Source: Phoronis australis
Lineage: Eukaryota; Phoronida; Phoronidae
NCBI GenBank assembly: GCA_002633005.1
Contig: NMRA01000166.1
Span: 188,716-252,715 of the forward strand
Reading direction: 5' to 3'
DNA length: 64,000 nucleotides
Positions 35,101 through 45,686 of this stretch are shown here, in pieces; within the stretch, counting starts at the first letter, position 1, and each line of letters opens with the position of its first letter. The notes under the pieces were generated by a model. The model did no database searches, was not told the DNA's origin, and was given only the letters and a program-made list of their open reading frames with translations. The position numbers were made by a program, and so were the translations under genes.

Positions 35101-36781
35101 AACTATGAAGGCTGTGCCTAGGATTAATAACCTTACAGCAGCTTGCAGTGATAAGCTGCATAGGTCTGGATTTATGACACTCTGAGATATTGATTGATTA
35201 CTATGACGACAACACAACACATTTTGGTTCTGGCTTGGATTTATGAGGAAGTGTTTGTTTGGATGTGATTTTGACTGGACATCAGAGCAACTTCACTAAC
35301 AGGTTGTAACATGGCAGATCTTAGTATGGAACAAGACCCCCAATTTAAAATACAAGGGGTACCGGTAGGTAAATTGTCTGTGAATGTTATTTGGTCATGC
35401 GGTGGTTTATTCTGACATTTACCTGTCTGAGTGATTGATGTGCACATCTTAAAAACATTTTGAATTTAATGGGTCATTATTGATTGAATACAACATGCTA
35501 AACGTGACTTATCAGTGAAATTTGAAGCTATTTTTTACTTCCCACCTGAATAATTTAATGTTTGAAGTAATCGTTGATTTAAATCTGACAACAAGAATGC
35601 GTTGGTCTGCGAACCTTTCTTAGTTGATGAACTGTCTGAATCATTGCGATTTGAGTGGATTGTTACTAACTGACTAGAACTTTACTAACTAACTTAGATG
35701 GCTGGTATGGCAGACACTTTGGATGACGTCAGTGGTAAAAGTGTGAGGGATAACTTTTTCGCCTCACAAGCTGCGGGGCGTACAGTAAGTTAGCAAGACC
35801 ACTGCATGAAATGAAGAATTTGAGCTGCATGGTGTGCACTGTGTGAAGGTGTATTTATAATTTTGTCTTATTAGCAACGCCGTTGTTAAGAGCACATCCT
35901 TGGTGTTGGTGCGTGAATTCTGGCCACTTATAGACTATATGTTTTGATGTATTGGTACATTATTTACCTATGGAATGCTGCGTATTTATAATTATATACC
36001 TTCATTCAATATGGTAATCATCTGAAGACTTACCACACAGATTGGCATTACTGGTTATCAATATTACTTCTCCTGGTGAAAAGTGACCCAGACAAAAATG
36101 TTTGCTTCTGCTTCTATGTACTTCTGCACTTTGCAATCATTTTATTATTAGCAATACCTAAAGCATTACATTGATGTGCAAAATTAAGTGTGGTTGGCAT
36201 GTTAAGTATCAAATTATTTCAGCTTTCGCTACAATTTGAGGTGATGATAGCCAAAAAGGAAAAGTTGAGCTTGACCTTCAGCAAAGTTTTCTGACTTCTT
36301 ATTCATCCATACTGTAATCTGTGTTGAGATGTATTTCAGATAAAATGTACATTGCATGCTGATTGGTGGTTAGTGTTAGACCAGTGCTCAGTACCATAGG
36401 GATTACCCTTCTCTTTCGAACAAAAATGTTTCTTGTGTTTTTTTATTCGATTTTGTTCAATTTTTCAGGAATTACGATCTGTGTATATGTCAAACCAAGT
36501 CCTTTACAGAATATCAGTCACCCACTTCATCTGTCAGATATAGTTTATTTAAGGCTGCTAAAGAACTCCATTCCATCAGAGAAAAGACCTATTGATTTAG
36601 ACCATTTGGNGCCGTAGGGTGTCTGAAACTTCCGTGAACTTTCATTGAAAAATGAAATATGGCCAAAACTTACCTTAATCTTTTTAGTATTTGAATTCAC
36701 TGGTGAAAACAAAAAAGGCACTTTATCATTCTTGACAGTCACGCATCCGCCATCAACCTTGTTACACAGCATCGAAGTCAT
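22928..36781 (-). CDS. FAM228B: FAM228-family protein (seven coding exons; gene interrupted by a misplaced haplotype copy)
   Basis: Minus-strand exons in transcript order: 36674-36781, 26983-27063, 26687-26764, 25328-25525, 24678-24758, 24003-24244, 22928-23168, giving 342 aa. The centre matches human FAM228A/B: FLDKRKKDILHKRW, then a YEPVRREII helix, a basic RRKRELYREYLEYTNKR helix and a FLNTYSPNEY motif, followed by RCTSGIRYT and a conserved NSWIRMAL segment. Human FAM228B is about 324 aa. Biochemical role is unknown; the family is expressed in ciliated and testis tissue in vertebrates. The first exon is chosen because its ATG follows an in-frame stop and it enters exon 2 in phase 0. The span includes copy A (28657-36609), so true intron 1 is shorter than shown. 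Confidence 0.85.
24003..24244 (-). CDS. FAM228B: FAM228 penultimate exon
   Basis: It encodes GLQAESKKLKD through VDRQHA plus two bases. LRCTSGIRYTNKD and DSNSWIRMAL align with LLQCETGKIYSIKE and PNEWLKLP of the human protein. Borders are TTTCAG and GTGAGT. Confidence 0.92.
24678..24758 (-). CDS. FAM228B: FAM228 internal exon (27 codons)
   Basis: It encodes GHAFLNTYSPNEYYSGG and PALLK, matching the GNAFIEHYDPKEYDPFY block of the family. Phase 0 at both ends; borders GTTACAG and GTATGC. Confidence 0.92.
25206..25327. repeat. Tandem duplication of about 62 bp next to a FAM228 splice donor
   Basis: Units begin at 25206 and 25268 and share TACATGTAGTA, TATGGTATTCAGTACTC and CACAGTATGCACGTA. The second unit ends exactly at the donor of the 25328-25525 exon (minus strand GTACGTGC); the first unit has the same site with GT changed to AT. 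Confidence 0.9.
25328..25525 (-). CDS. FAM228B: FAM228 core exon (66 codons)
   Basis: This is the most diagnostic exon. GLDDYVKCKGFLDKRKKD, ILHKRWSDEV, EPVRREIIKEM and RRKRELYREYLEYTNKR align along their length with the human FAM228B segment LDKYLQHHDFLNARRKEM and following. It is highly basic and predicted helical. Borders are TTTTTAG and GTACGT, phase 0. Confidence 0.95.
25802..25896. repeat. 37-bp tandem repeat, three units
   Basis: Units start CTACACATCACGTGCAAAGTG at 25801, 25838 and 25875. It lies in a FAM228 intron. Each unit carries a CACGTG-like core (third unit CATGTG). Confidence 0.93.
26312..26475. repeat. 40-bp tandem repeat, four units
   Basis: Units beginning TACAGTCAATGGCARGCTGA start at 26313, 26353, 26393 and 26436; the third has a three-base insertion. 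It lies in a FAM228 intron. Confidence 0.93.
26687..26764 (-). CDS. FAM228B: FAM228 exon 3 (26 codons)
   Basis: It encodes EKTDAQARKMKRQYTSVLDT and ENTFVK. SVLDTENTFVKGLDDY corresponds to SILYRENYIIKELDKY of human FAM228B. Phase 0 at both ends with CTTATAG and GTTAGT. Confidence 0.88.
26983..27063 (-). CDS. FAM228B: FAM228 exon 2 (27 codons)
   Basis: It encodes KLEGKLKKKMQRDGLTG to TDFW. Borders are TTCTGCAG and GTAACG, phase 0 on both sides. It lies in the poorly conserved N-terminal part, so identity rests on splice sites and frame. Confidence 0.65.
27064..28655 (-). other. FAM228 intron 1, gap-truncated
   Basis: No further exon is seen. At 27665-27905 a segment beginning CAGTGGCAGATCTAGG and rich in C and G tracts resembles the MITE-like family seen at 1171. 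The intron runs into a gap at 28656 and probably continues at 36611-36673. Confidence 0.55.
28656..28656. other. Assembly gap (single N), left edge of copy A
   Basis: A single N sits exactly where copy A starts. On its right the sequence begins inside FAM228 exon 1. Confidence 0.95.
28657..28727 (-). pseudogene. Truncated copy of FAM228 exon 1 in copy A
   Basis: It is identical to the 5' coding part of the exon at 36674-36781 but lost its donor half at the gap. It is an assembly fragment rather than a decayed gene. Confidence 0.8.
29521..29978. mobile_element. Foldback element, copy A
   Basis: Nearly the whole 458 bp is one imperfect inverted repeat. The left end GAAGCTTTTTGGCGAATTAT is answered on the right by its inverse (ATAATTCGCCGAAAAGCTTC). 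Inner pairs include GTGTCTTTAATTCC with GGAATTAAAGACA and TGGCCATTTTTAACACTG with CAGTGTAAAAATGG. The loop is near GACGTC at about 29735. No protein frame is present. Confidence 0.85.
30564..31496. other. Sequence present only in copy A
   Basis: This block has no counterpart in copy B, which has different sequence of about 2 kb here. It contains a coding-like stretch near 31140-31270 (KLWPETFFGE, RILQKWPKVSK) followed by GTTAGT, unrecognised, and near 31370-31497 repeated CAGCTCGCATT and inverse-like GCGACCTGCAGCTCG phrases. Confidence 0.5.
35311..35364 (+). pseudogene. Copy A duplicate of PFN4 upstream exon 1
   Basis: Identical to 45633-45686. Copy A stops before the PFN4 core exons, so this copy cannot form a complete gene in the assembly. 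Confidence 0.6.
35698..35784 (+). pseudogene. Copy A duplicate of PFN4 upstream exon 2
   Basis: Identical to 46017-46103, including both splice borders. See the PFN4 entry. Confidence 0.6.
36610..36610. other. Assembly gap (single N), right edge of copy A
   Basis: The base after ACCATTTGG is N, and the sequence then jumps to FAM228 intron 1. In copy B the same ACCATTTGG continues uninterrupted at 46929. Confidence 0.95.
36674..36781 (-). CDS. FAM228B: FAM228 exon 1 (complete copy)
   Basis: It encodes 36 residues from MTSMLCNKVDGG to NTKKIK, ending in phase 0 before GTAAGT. An in-frame TGA lies 11 codons upstream, so this ATG (or the next, three codons on) is the likely start. Sequence to its 5' side up to about 37100 is the probable promoter and is present in both copies. 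Confidence 0.7.
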
Positions 36782-37613
36782 ATTTCTCTTCACACCGGCA
36801 ACTGTAAACAGTCACGGCTTCCTCCTCTTTGACAACTTTCTTTGTTGACCTGAACGTTATTACGAGAAAATTTATCCAAATGAAGTGAAACAGTTCCGAT
36901 TAAAATAGTAAACGAATGTGTATCACCTAATGGTCATAGTTTCATGAAGCAGTTAAAGTAATCCACAAGTCTTTAATTTATCGGAAATCGATCACAGTCG
37001 CACGTTTAACCCTATACTGAAGCACCCCATTCACAGGTTTATTTTGCGGCTTCAGAGCCTAGCAACACCTATTTCCGGTAGGTCAACTCGCAGCTGTCGT
37101 TAAGCAAAGTGTGTTTCGAACGATTAATCACGCTATTTAATCTATATAAAATCTATTTTTGTAGGAATTGAAGACTTCACTGAATCAAATTAAAAGTCTT
37201 GTATGATCTTATATAATATAGACATTGTTGAAAATTCAACTGCGCTCTCAAGAGCTGGCACCCCTCATGTTTGTGTGTATTTCCATTGGTGAAGTCCAAA
37301 TGGACTCGTCCCTTTTCATTTGTTTCCGCTCGTAAGTGAAAGTCGGAAACACTAGGCTGTTGACCCAAACAAATCGATGAGCAAGTTGTTATCCTTGCGA
37401 AAGAATTGAGATAAAATCGTCTTTTATCCCTCGAAGCAATGCTTTCAACGCATAAGCAGGTAACGTCAATTTACAGCCTATAAAAGTATAAAGTGAAATA
37501 AAAATAAAGTTTTTAAAATAGAAAACTGCGGTCATAGGGTCCGCAATTACCATCGGCCCCGGCTCTGACACTGCACTGTCTGCAGTACAGTAGACAGTGA
37601 AGCTCCTATATAG

Positions 37614-38054
37614 GAAGCTTTTTGGCGAATTATGCTTCACACTGATTAAGAAAATCAGTCACGTTATTATAAGTACCTTTTGTGCGTAAAGGGACACCTC
37701 AGGAAGCCCTCGATGTCTTTAATTCCTTTCAACTCAAACAAATACTCCTGTTATCAAACTTCTTCGAGCAGTCCTTATTCAGTTCCCAAAATCGGAAACT
37801 GGCCATTTTTAACACTGTGCGCGGCAGGTTGTATGACGTCTTATCCTCTGGCGTGCGCAATGTAAAAATGGCCAGTTCTCGATTTTGGGAATTGAATGAG
37901 GGACTGCTCGAAGGAAAGTTAATGTTTGATACCGAGAGTTTTTGTTCGAGTTAGAAGGAATTAAAGACATCGATGGACTAAGATGTCCCTCTATGCGCAA
38001 AATGTGACTTTTGATGTTTTAATCAGTGTGAGGCATAATTCGCCGAAAAGCTTC
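37614..38054. mobile_element. Foldback element, copy B
   Basis: This is the allelic or duplicated counterpart of 29521-29978 with the same inverted ends and hairpin plan. Confidence 0.85.
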
Positions 38055-38883
38055 CGTCGTATGAAGCTCCTACAGGGGCCAGCTAGAGACAGTGGTCACT
38101 GTCTAAGTCCATCAAAGATCCATGCAAGAGTGAAATTGGACAGTTGCACCATCTCAACTGCCAGTTGAGACGATGGGAATCCCATAGGCTCAACATGCGC
38201 TGGAAGCTTTTCAGTGAATTAGGCCTCACACTGTTAAAATCATCATGTTACTAGTGTGACAGGAGCGCCGTCTATTGACGGAGTCGTGAATTAAGTCGAG
38301 TCGTCAGTCAAGACTATGTTTAATTCTAGAAGCTAGAGTGGTTTATTATATTTCAAAGGGGTGTCTGTTGGTGAATCCCCTTATTTGGTACTTCTGATAA
38401 TGAAATTTTTAGTTGCATTTTGATTGTCAGACTAAATATTGATTCAGTAATTAGCACAGATAGATCCATTTTAAGTTGCCCAAAATTTGTGCATATGCAC
38501 TTTTAAATTATGGGGTCAAACTTGTTGACATGTATTTTAATGTCAAAATCTATTTTTAGATGGTGTACATTTACTACTTTGGTTCTGGGGTCAAAGCACT
38601 CTAGAGATTCTAGAAATTTCTGAGAGCAAATCGTAACAGCCAATGATATTATTAGATAAGATCATGTGGTTTTTATTAGCCAATCGCTAAATAAATAGAT
38701 TATTATAATTTTGGGCTGAAATTAACAGGATATTCAGATGAGCTATAGTAGTTGAAGCTAGAAAACTTGCTACAGTGTACAGAGGAAATTGTATAGCAGA
38801 GCCATCTCGTGGAAGATTCTAAAGACTATCTGGGCAAGGACAAGGGTGAACGAACAGAAAGTTAAGTAAGAGCTTGTCACTTG

Positions 38884-39069
38884 CATCGTGGGTAGTAAGA
38901 TACTGCCTATAGGTGTTGCGTCACGAGGGACTGTGACCAGCGAGAGGAATCGTGGGTAGAAGATACTGCCTGCAGGTGTTGCGTCACGAGAGACTGTGAC
39001 CACCAAGAGGAATAGTGGGTAGAGGATACTGCCTGCACTGAAGTCTTGCGTCACCAGAGACTGTGACCA
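38884..39069. repeat. Tandem repeat of about 60 bp, three units (copy B only)
   Basis: Units share ATCGTGGGTAG, GATACTGCCTG, TTGCGTCAC and GACTGTGACCA. The third has a short insertion. It is absent from copy A. Confidence 0.9.
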
Positions 39070-39835
39070 GCAAGTACACTGTCACAATACAGTGTGTGTA
39101 GTTTGAAGATTCACCAACAGGACTGTCATCCAACAAATGGAGAGTCCTACAGCTTGGATAGCAGATAAGACTTTTGATTATTTTGGTTGATTGCTTAATA
39201 GAAGTAATCCTTTAGGGCACTAGTGTGTTCACTCTACTTCATTCTTTATTTATTTAACAACAGGTTTCGTTTGTTTTATTTAATGGCTATGATATAATAA
39301 ATTAATCACTGGATTTAATTATTTTCTCTCCATCTACGCAGAAACAAACCTTCAGTCAATTTCTGACATTGATTGGTTTTTACATTTAACTTGAAACCCC
39401 TACATTTGCCTATAAAAATGGGCCCCACACGCTCAAACTTTGGATTCTGCCGGGTCTTGATACTATGGGCAATAAATCCCAACCAAACTAACTAGCATTT
39501 TGGATCTTTTTATTCGAATGTTAACGTTTTTCAGTTTATTTTTTCTTGCTTATATATTCTTTGGGGTTATTTGTCAAAGTAGCGATGACGACGGGAGCTA
39601 GTGATGAGTTGTAAGTTCGTAGATTTGTATTTTATATTTAGTGCGTGATAAACTCAGTATATTTATCTACTTCTCTCTTGTTTCACTATAAGTTGCCACC
39701 ATGGTTCTCTTGTATGCAATACGAATGGGTGAAAAAGTACACAACGTTGCAATTATTTTTATTGGCTATGAACAGTTGATTTTAGATGCTAAGTAGATCG
39801 GTGCTGGTCGCTCCACCGATTCCCATTACACTATA

Positions 39836-40166
39836 ATTAAGTACCTTTTGTGCACAGAGAGACACCATAGGAGGCTGCTGGTGTATTTAATTCCCTTCAA
39901 CTCGAACAAATACTCCCATAAATTGCAATAGGTGCCCAAATTGGCAACTGGACATTTTGACACTGCTCGTGCTGTGGGAAATGACATCATATACCCTGGC
40001 ACGAGCTGTGTAAAAATGGCAAGTTTCCGATTTAGGGAACTGAACCAAGGACTACTTCATGAAAGGTTTGATAACGGGAGTATTTGTTTGAGTTGAAAGG
40101 AATTAAAGACATAAACATGACTTTGATGTTTTAATCAGTGTGAGGCATGATTCACCAAAAAGCTTC
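39836..40166. mobile_element. Foldback element, third copy, left end missing
   Basis: It shares TACCTTTTGTGCA, the central TGACATCATATACC loop region, GGAATTAAAGACAT and the right end AATCAGTGTGAGGCATGATTC. The left terminal arm is lacking and divergence is higher, so it is an older insertion. It is found in the copy B-specific block. Confidence 0.75.
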
Positions 40167-40889
40167 CTATAGGAGCTTCACCATCTCTATTGGCCAGCTA
40201 GAGATGCTGGTCACTCTTCATACTTTGTCCAGCTCTCTCATTGTCTATGTTCATCTGATAAGCTCAGGTAATCCAGCAATTATGTTGTAAACAATGCACC
40301 TGACAACCTGACACTAACTGATATTTAAAAATACTACTTCCAACTGGCGTTCAACAAATGTCGTGAAGCAGATGTGTTTTGTATGAAATACTATCACCAA
40401 AAAAACTTCGAACTATGAAAAACGGTTGACTTTCAGAGAAATTAGACTTAACTTTCACCTGCTCATTTCTTTGTGTGACTGTAAGATGTGACCCCCTTAC
40501 TATCACAGCATTGTGTACCAACACAATAGGCTTGATTGTCAAGTTTAATCAACTGTGATTCTAGATTAGATCATGATGTTGAAAATTTCTTGGTTTTAAT
40601 AGTCCAGGGGAATATTACATAACAACAAAGAATGAGGTTTTAGTAGATTGAGATTGCAGTTATCTAAAGGTTTTGTCTTGGTGTTTAAAGCTACTAAGAG
40701 AAAGGTGGTCTTTGTATTTTCCCACAATGCCAGCTCCCAGTCTGACTACCCCACAGGAGTGGTGCGCACCTGGCATGTGCAATAGCGGATTTGCAGCGAC
40801 GCCATATTGAAATTAGGTTAAAATGGTGCATTGTGGGTGCTGTGGTCAGGATTCCGAAAGCGGCCATAGTAACAAGCATAATACGCGGT

Positions 40890-41782
40890 ATGAGCGCGAA
40901 GAAAACTTACAGCGGATACACTTGTTGTGTTCCTGGCTGCTTCAAAAACAACAAGAGAGATAAAAATCTGAGTTTNNNNNNNNNNNNNNNNNNNNNNNNN
41001 NNNNNNNNNNNNNNNNNNNNNNNNNNNNNNNNNNNNNNNNNNNNNNNNNNNNNNNNNNNNNNNNNNNNNNNNNNNNNNNNNNNNNNNNNNNNNNNNNNNN
41101 NNNNNNNNNNNNNNNNNNNNNNNNNNNNNNNNNNNNNNNNNNNNNNNNNNNNNNNNNNNNNNNNNNNNNNNNNNNNNNNNNNNNNNNNNNNNNNNNNNNN
41201 NNNNNNNNNNNNNNNNNNNNNNNNNNNNNNNNNNNNNNNNNNNNNNNNNNNNNNNNNNNNNNNNNNNNNNNNNNNNNNNNNNNNNNNNNNNNNNNNNNNN
41301 NNNNNNNNNNNNNNNNNNNNNNNNNNNNNNNNNNNNNNNNNNNNNNNNNNNNNNNNNNNNNNNNNNNNNNNNNNNNNNNNNNNNNNNNNNNNNNNNNNNN
41401 NNNNNNNNNNNNNNNNNNNNNNNNNNNNNNNNNNNNNNNNNNNNNNNNNNNNNNNNNNNNNNNNNNNNNNNNNNNNNNNNNNNNNNNNNNNNNNNNNNNN
41501 NNNNNNNNNNNNNNNNNNNNNNNNNNNNNNNNNNNNNNNNNNNNNNNNNNNNNNNNNNNNNNNNNNNNNNNNNNNNNNNNNNNNNNNNNNNNNNNNNNNN
41601 NNNNNNNNNNNNNNNNNNNNNNNNNNNNNNATTTCGAAATCAACGCCGATAACCCCAATACTGAACACGGCGACAGTCGTGCTCTCGGTCACACGGTCAC
41701 TGATCATAGCTACGCTGTGTTTACAAACGAGAGAGAGGACTTGCTTGGTATTATAAACCAAAAAATGAAACATGGTTTTTAG
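40890..41782 (+). CDS. THAP-type zinc-finger protein of the transposon (gap inside)
   Basis: The start encodes MSAKKTYSGYTCCVPGC followed by NNKRDKNLSF, the N-terminal half of a THAP (C2CH) DNA-binding zinc finger. The rest of the domain is in the N block. After the gap, an open frame ending at TAG 41780-41782 reads FEINADNPNTEHGD, DHSYAVFTNE and LLGIINQKMKHGF, which looks like a hydrophilic C-terminal tail. The two sides are not in the same frame with the stated N count, so gap size or an intron decides. THAP domains occur in P-element/THAP9-like transposases and in host factors; the transposon context favours the first. Confidence 0.55.
40976..41630. other. Assembly gap of 655 Ns
   Basis: All bases are N inside the THAP element. 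Open frames drawn across it are artefacts. Confidence 0.98.
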
Positions 41783-44700
41783 TTTGCAAATCACTCCAAA
41801 TGCACACACTATCCAGCCTGCTCAAGACATGCCTGACCACAAGCTATCCCATGAGCCTTCACGAAGGAAGTAACTCGCACATGCGCAATGCGTAGTTCGT
41901 CTGCGCTGCAAATCCGCTATTAGAACACTCCTGTATCCTGGAGTTTCCCTCAGGGCCGACCCCCTCTCCAACTGCCTCTGGGACATCCCCTCCACTGGTC
42001 GCGGGTCAGACCATAGTGGGATGGCAGTGTTGAAATGCCTTCTAAAAAGATTCTAAGCAGTCTATCTAGGATCGATCTCAGGACCACTGGAATCAGTCAG
42101 ACTGTTTGTTGGTTATCGTAACCAGGTGGACAAAGAACAATATCCAAGCGGGATTATGAGCTTAGGTTTTTTTGTTTTCCCACAAGTGGTGATTATGGGC
42201 ATGATGTCAAATAAGTGCCAAATCTGCTTGTGTATATAAGTACTCTCCCATGTATAGCCATTTTGTGTTAAAACTGCGTATTACTCCACCTATTTGGGCA
42301 TATTTATTTTACCTACAATTTTTCTCACAAATAACCCCACCTGCCTCCCTTAATTTCAGTCCACTTAGAATCAAAAACTTCTCTCCCTAGTGCCCTATCA
42401 CCAGGTGGGTTAGTAAAAAGCTGTTCAGGAAACGGATCCAGACAGCAATGTACTTTTCTCAAATGTGTGATATATGTCTGATACAAGTGCACCCTCATTT
42501 TTTAGAGTTTTCAACTACAAGCTTTTGGGCTTGTACTGGATTGGATTATGCATAACCAATTTTCATGGTAATTCAGTTGCTAAAATTAAGTAGCTATAAA
42601 GTGACTAAGTAGGCTGCCTGGGCTTGTGTATCTTGTCCTACATAGTACACTTATCTGGTTGTTCTTAATCCTCTTCTGGCCCAGGGGAGAACTGCCAATT
42701 CTTTGTTATATGAAGGCTCAATATAAGTTAACTTGAAGTGCTGAGTCATTTTATAGACCAGAAAGCCCTTGTTTTTGTTCCAAATTGTACCTGAGATGAT
42801 GAAACAATAGTGGGAGACCCTTTCTGGACTCTAAACATCATATGGTATCCCACCAGCCTTTCAAGTGATAACTTGTATTGTTTATTATTCAATGTTTTTC
42901 TGTTTATAAAAAATCTATCTACTAGGAGAGTGGACTTGAAAAAAGGACTCCTTTGTAGGGAGCTTCTGTGGAACTTGCATTTTGTAGGGTTCAGTTCCCT
43001 TTTGTGGGTTAATTCTTGTGTTTTTTAACCCATTAAATGTTAACACTGACAAGATGAGATGCCATGTTGTTAAAAGTGAGTACCGGTAGAGCTCTTGCTA
43101 TTAAGGTTTTAAAATTATTGATAAAAACCCTTATGTAGATTTTAGTGGTCAGAAAAAGACCTTTTTGTAGAGTTTTGAACCTCCGAAGTGACCCCTTTTG
43201 AAACAACTTGGGGCCACGTGAGGTCTCCCAACTGAGCATGAGAAGTAGGACAAAATCCGCATCTTGTTACGTCCTTCCCCTTAGCAAGCCAGCTAGCTGT
43301 ATGAAGACTATCGTCAAAATACAGCTAGGTACCACTGTGTGTTTTTCTTCTATAGACCCCGAAATTGCACTCAGCCAGGGTAGTTCTGTTCGTCAACTCG
43401 CCGTGAAACCTGTATCAACATGTAGAGCTAAACACTGGACAGGGTGCATGCAAAATCTGGGAATTAAACGACACTCACCTTGCCTGTTCCAACCGTTTAA
43501 GTGGAAAACAATCTAATAAATGTCATTTTCTTGTGTAATCCTCCGCCTTTTCTAACAAAGACAAGTTATGTCATTGTTTTGAAAACAGTATCCTCGTGAC
43601 ACGTGCACGCGCCATTTCCTAAATTTTTGCAACATCTCTCAGGTGATGATGATAGCTTGGCAGCAGCAAAATTTCTTCTGAAATTCGTGTTTTTAGTATC
43701 ACAATTCTAAAAAGTTATAATGAAGCGAAACCAGTTCCGATAATTTGTTGTGACGGGTACGCAACCTCGTGAAAGAAGAACAGTTGATTGAAGAATCGGC
43801 GAAAATAGAAACTGGCCAATTGAGGTGATGCAATATTTCATGGTGTCAAGAGCCGTCGCTAAAGATCGCTCCACAAATTTAGCAGCAGAATAACGGTAGA
43901 ACGTCATTTTTTCCAACACCGTTAAATAATTTAGTTTACTCAAGGAAGACTGTAGTTTCTAATTACATTAATTTTGTGTTAGATTTTATCTTACCACTTT
44001 TTTACCCACATCGCCGCAAAGCTGTATATTTATATATGTATACAGCTTTGTACCAAGGCTACCCTCCCCTTTGAACTTTAGCTTTGCATAAGGAAAACCA
44101 TCATTCAGTGTTGCAAACCCTCCTGCTAATAATGGCTGTGCAATATGAGACTAGCTCCAAGGGAAAGGGGACAGAAATCCATCTTGCTTCTTATCTTGGA
44201 AAAAGGTCTGTTCATATGGATTGTGTTACTGTAGCCCACGTATCATTTCTGTTAAAGCTGCCTGAACATCAAGTATCATGAACATAAAAGTAACTTTGGT
44301 TAACTACACAACACTTGCCCTTGTTAACAATCTATTCCATTCCATTCCTTTGTATCCTCAGAACAAAGTTTGATGCTCAGCAGAACATTGCATAATGAAA
44401 CATGTGCTACCAAAGTACAGCCAATAGTAACTTTAATTACAAAATCTACTGCTCATGAGTCATGACACAACCAGTTTATTTCTTATGCTGCCATGCTTGC
44501 AGTACATGAATATGGTGATCTTCGCAGGCCAGCTGAGCTCTGTATGAACCACTTAAGTCAGTTTCTATACCTTGTAAAGAACAAGTTTAGAATTCACAAG
44601 TCCGTGTTTTTGACTGTGACGAGGGAACATTTGCTTTTTAGATTTACAGATCAAATTTCATCTCAAGATTTTCTTACGAGGAAAAAATAATAAGAAATTT

Positions 44701-45632
44701 AAAATAAAATTAACTAAAGCCTTCACAAAAACTGGAAGACTTTTCACATTTCAACATGTTTTTGCTCCTTCAAACAACGTCTTACAAATTATATTTGTAT
44801 AAGCGTTTGCACGCATTTCATATAACCCTGAAAACATGCAATGGAATTGATTTGGTTGTTTTCAAGCTTGACTTTTACGTTTAATGATATATTTTAAGCA
44901 AAGTTAATTTGAAAGACAATTGCTTAGTTTAATGTATGGCTCTAAAATCATATGAAGAGTCTCCAATACTAAATGTTTATTTAGATTATGGTTGTCTAGA
45001 ATGGCAGCATAGGATGAAATCTACTTGGACTGTCAGGGACCTTTTTCCAAGTTCATCAAAATTTTTGTACACATTTTGAATTGCCGTCTTATATTCAAGA
45101 ATCAAAGCTACCATTTGCCTAATTTTATACACGACAAATCATTTGAAACTCTGGTCATAATATTTCAGTCCTTACCTGATGAAGTTCAATGTAGTTTATG
45201 TTTATTCTCCTTTCTGTTTATGGTTGCTATAAATTGCCACATCACATGTCCTTTGAAAATTAACACAGCGTAACTAATTCACATCCAGTTAACCATTGTC
45301 TACCTACTCTATGCAGACTGTTAACTTTTTTCAACTCAGGGTTCCACTTTTGTTGTTAGGGCTTTTGTTAAATGTCTCTAGGTGTAGATAAGGTTGTAAG
45401 GTACTTAGAAATCAGTATTGAGAACTATGAAGGCTGTGCCTAGGATTAATAACCATACAGCAGCTTGCAGTGATAAGCTACATAGGTCTGGATTTATGAC
45501 ACTCTGAGATATTGATTGATTACTATGACGACAACACAACACATTATGGTTCTGGCTTGGATTTATGAGGAAGTGTTTGTTTGGATGTGATTTTGACTGG
45601 ACATCAGAGCAACTTCACTAACACGTTGTAAC

Positions 45633-45686
45633 ATGGCAGATCTTAGTATGGAACAAGACCCCCAATTTAAAATACAAGGGGTACCG
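45633..45686 (+). CDS. PFN4: PFN4 upstream exon 1 (proposed)
   Basis: It encodes MADLSMEQDPQFKIQGVP and ends in phase 0 at CCG|GTAGGT. It is identical in copy A. Confidence 0.5.

Larger units (their letters stand above)
28657..36609. repeat. Copy A of a large duplicated segment, probably an unmerged haplotype
   Basis: It matches 36711-46929 in order and orientation with about 2-4 percent visible base differences plus indels. Shared parts are A 28657-~30563 with B 36711-~38650, and A ~31497-36609 with B ~40617-46929. The stretch between them differs. Both ends are single-N gaps and both ends cut genes. Confidence 0.9.
40784..41918. mobile_element. THAP-domain DNA transposon inserted in copy B
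   Basis: The left end AGCGGATTTGCAGCG is exactly the inverse of the right end CGCTGCAAATCCGCT. The flanks read GTGCAAT and ATTAGAAC, while copy A reads GTGCAATTAGAAC, so the empty site is preserved and AT is the apparent target duplication. About 655 bp inside are Ns (40976-41630). A THAP-type coding start lies near the left end and a coding-like tail near the right. Confidence 0.85.

Noticed and set aside
37045-37060. GCCTAGCAAC near the FAM228 start, a half-match to an RFX X-box
   Set aside because: Only one half-site fits the consensus, so it is not reported as a ciliary regulatory site.
40791-41809. Long open frames across the N block
   Set aside because: They are open only because Ns hide stop codons.
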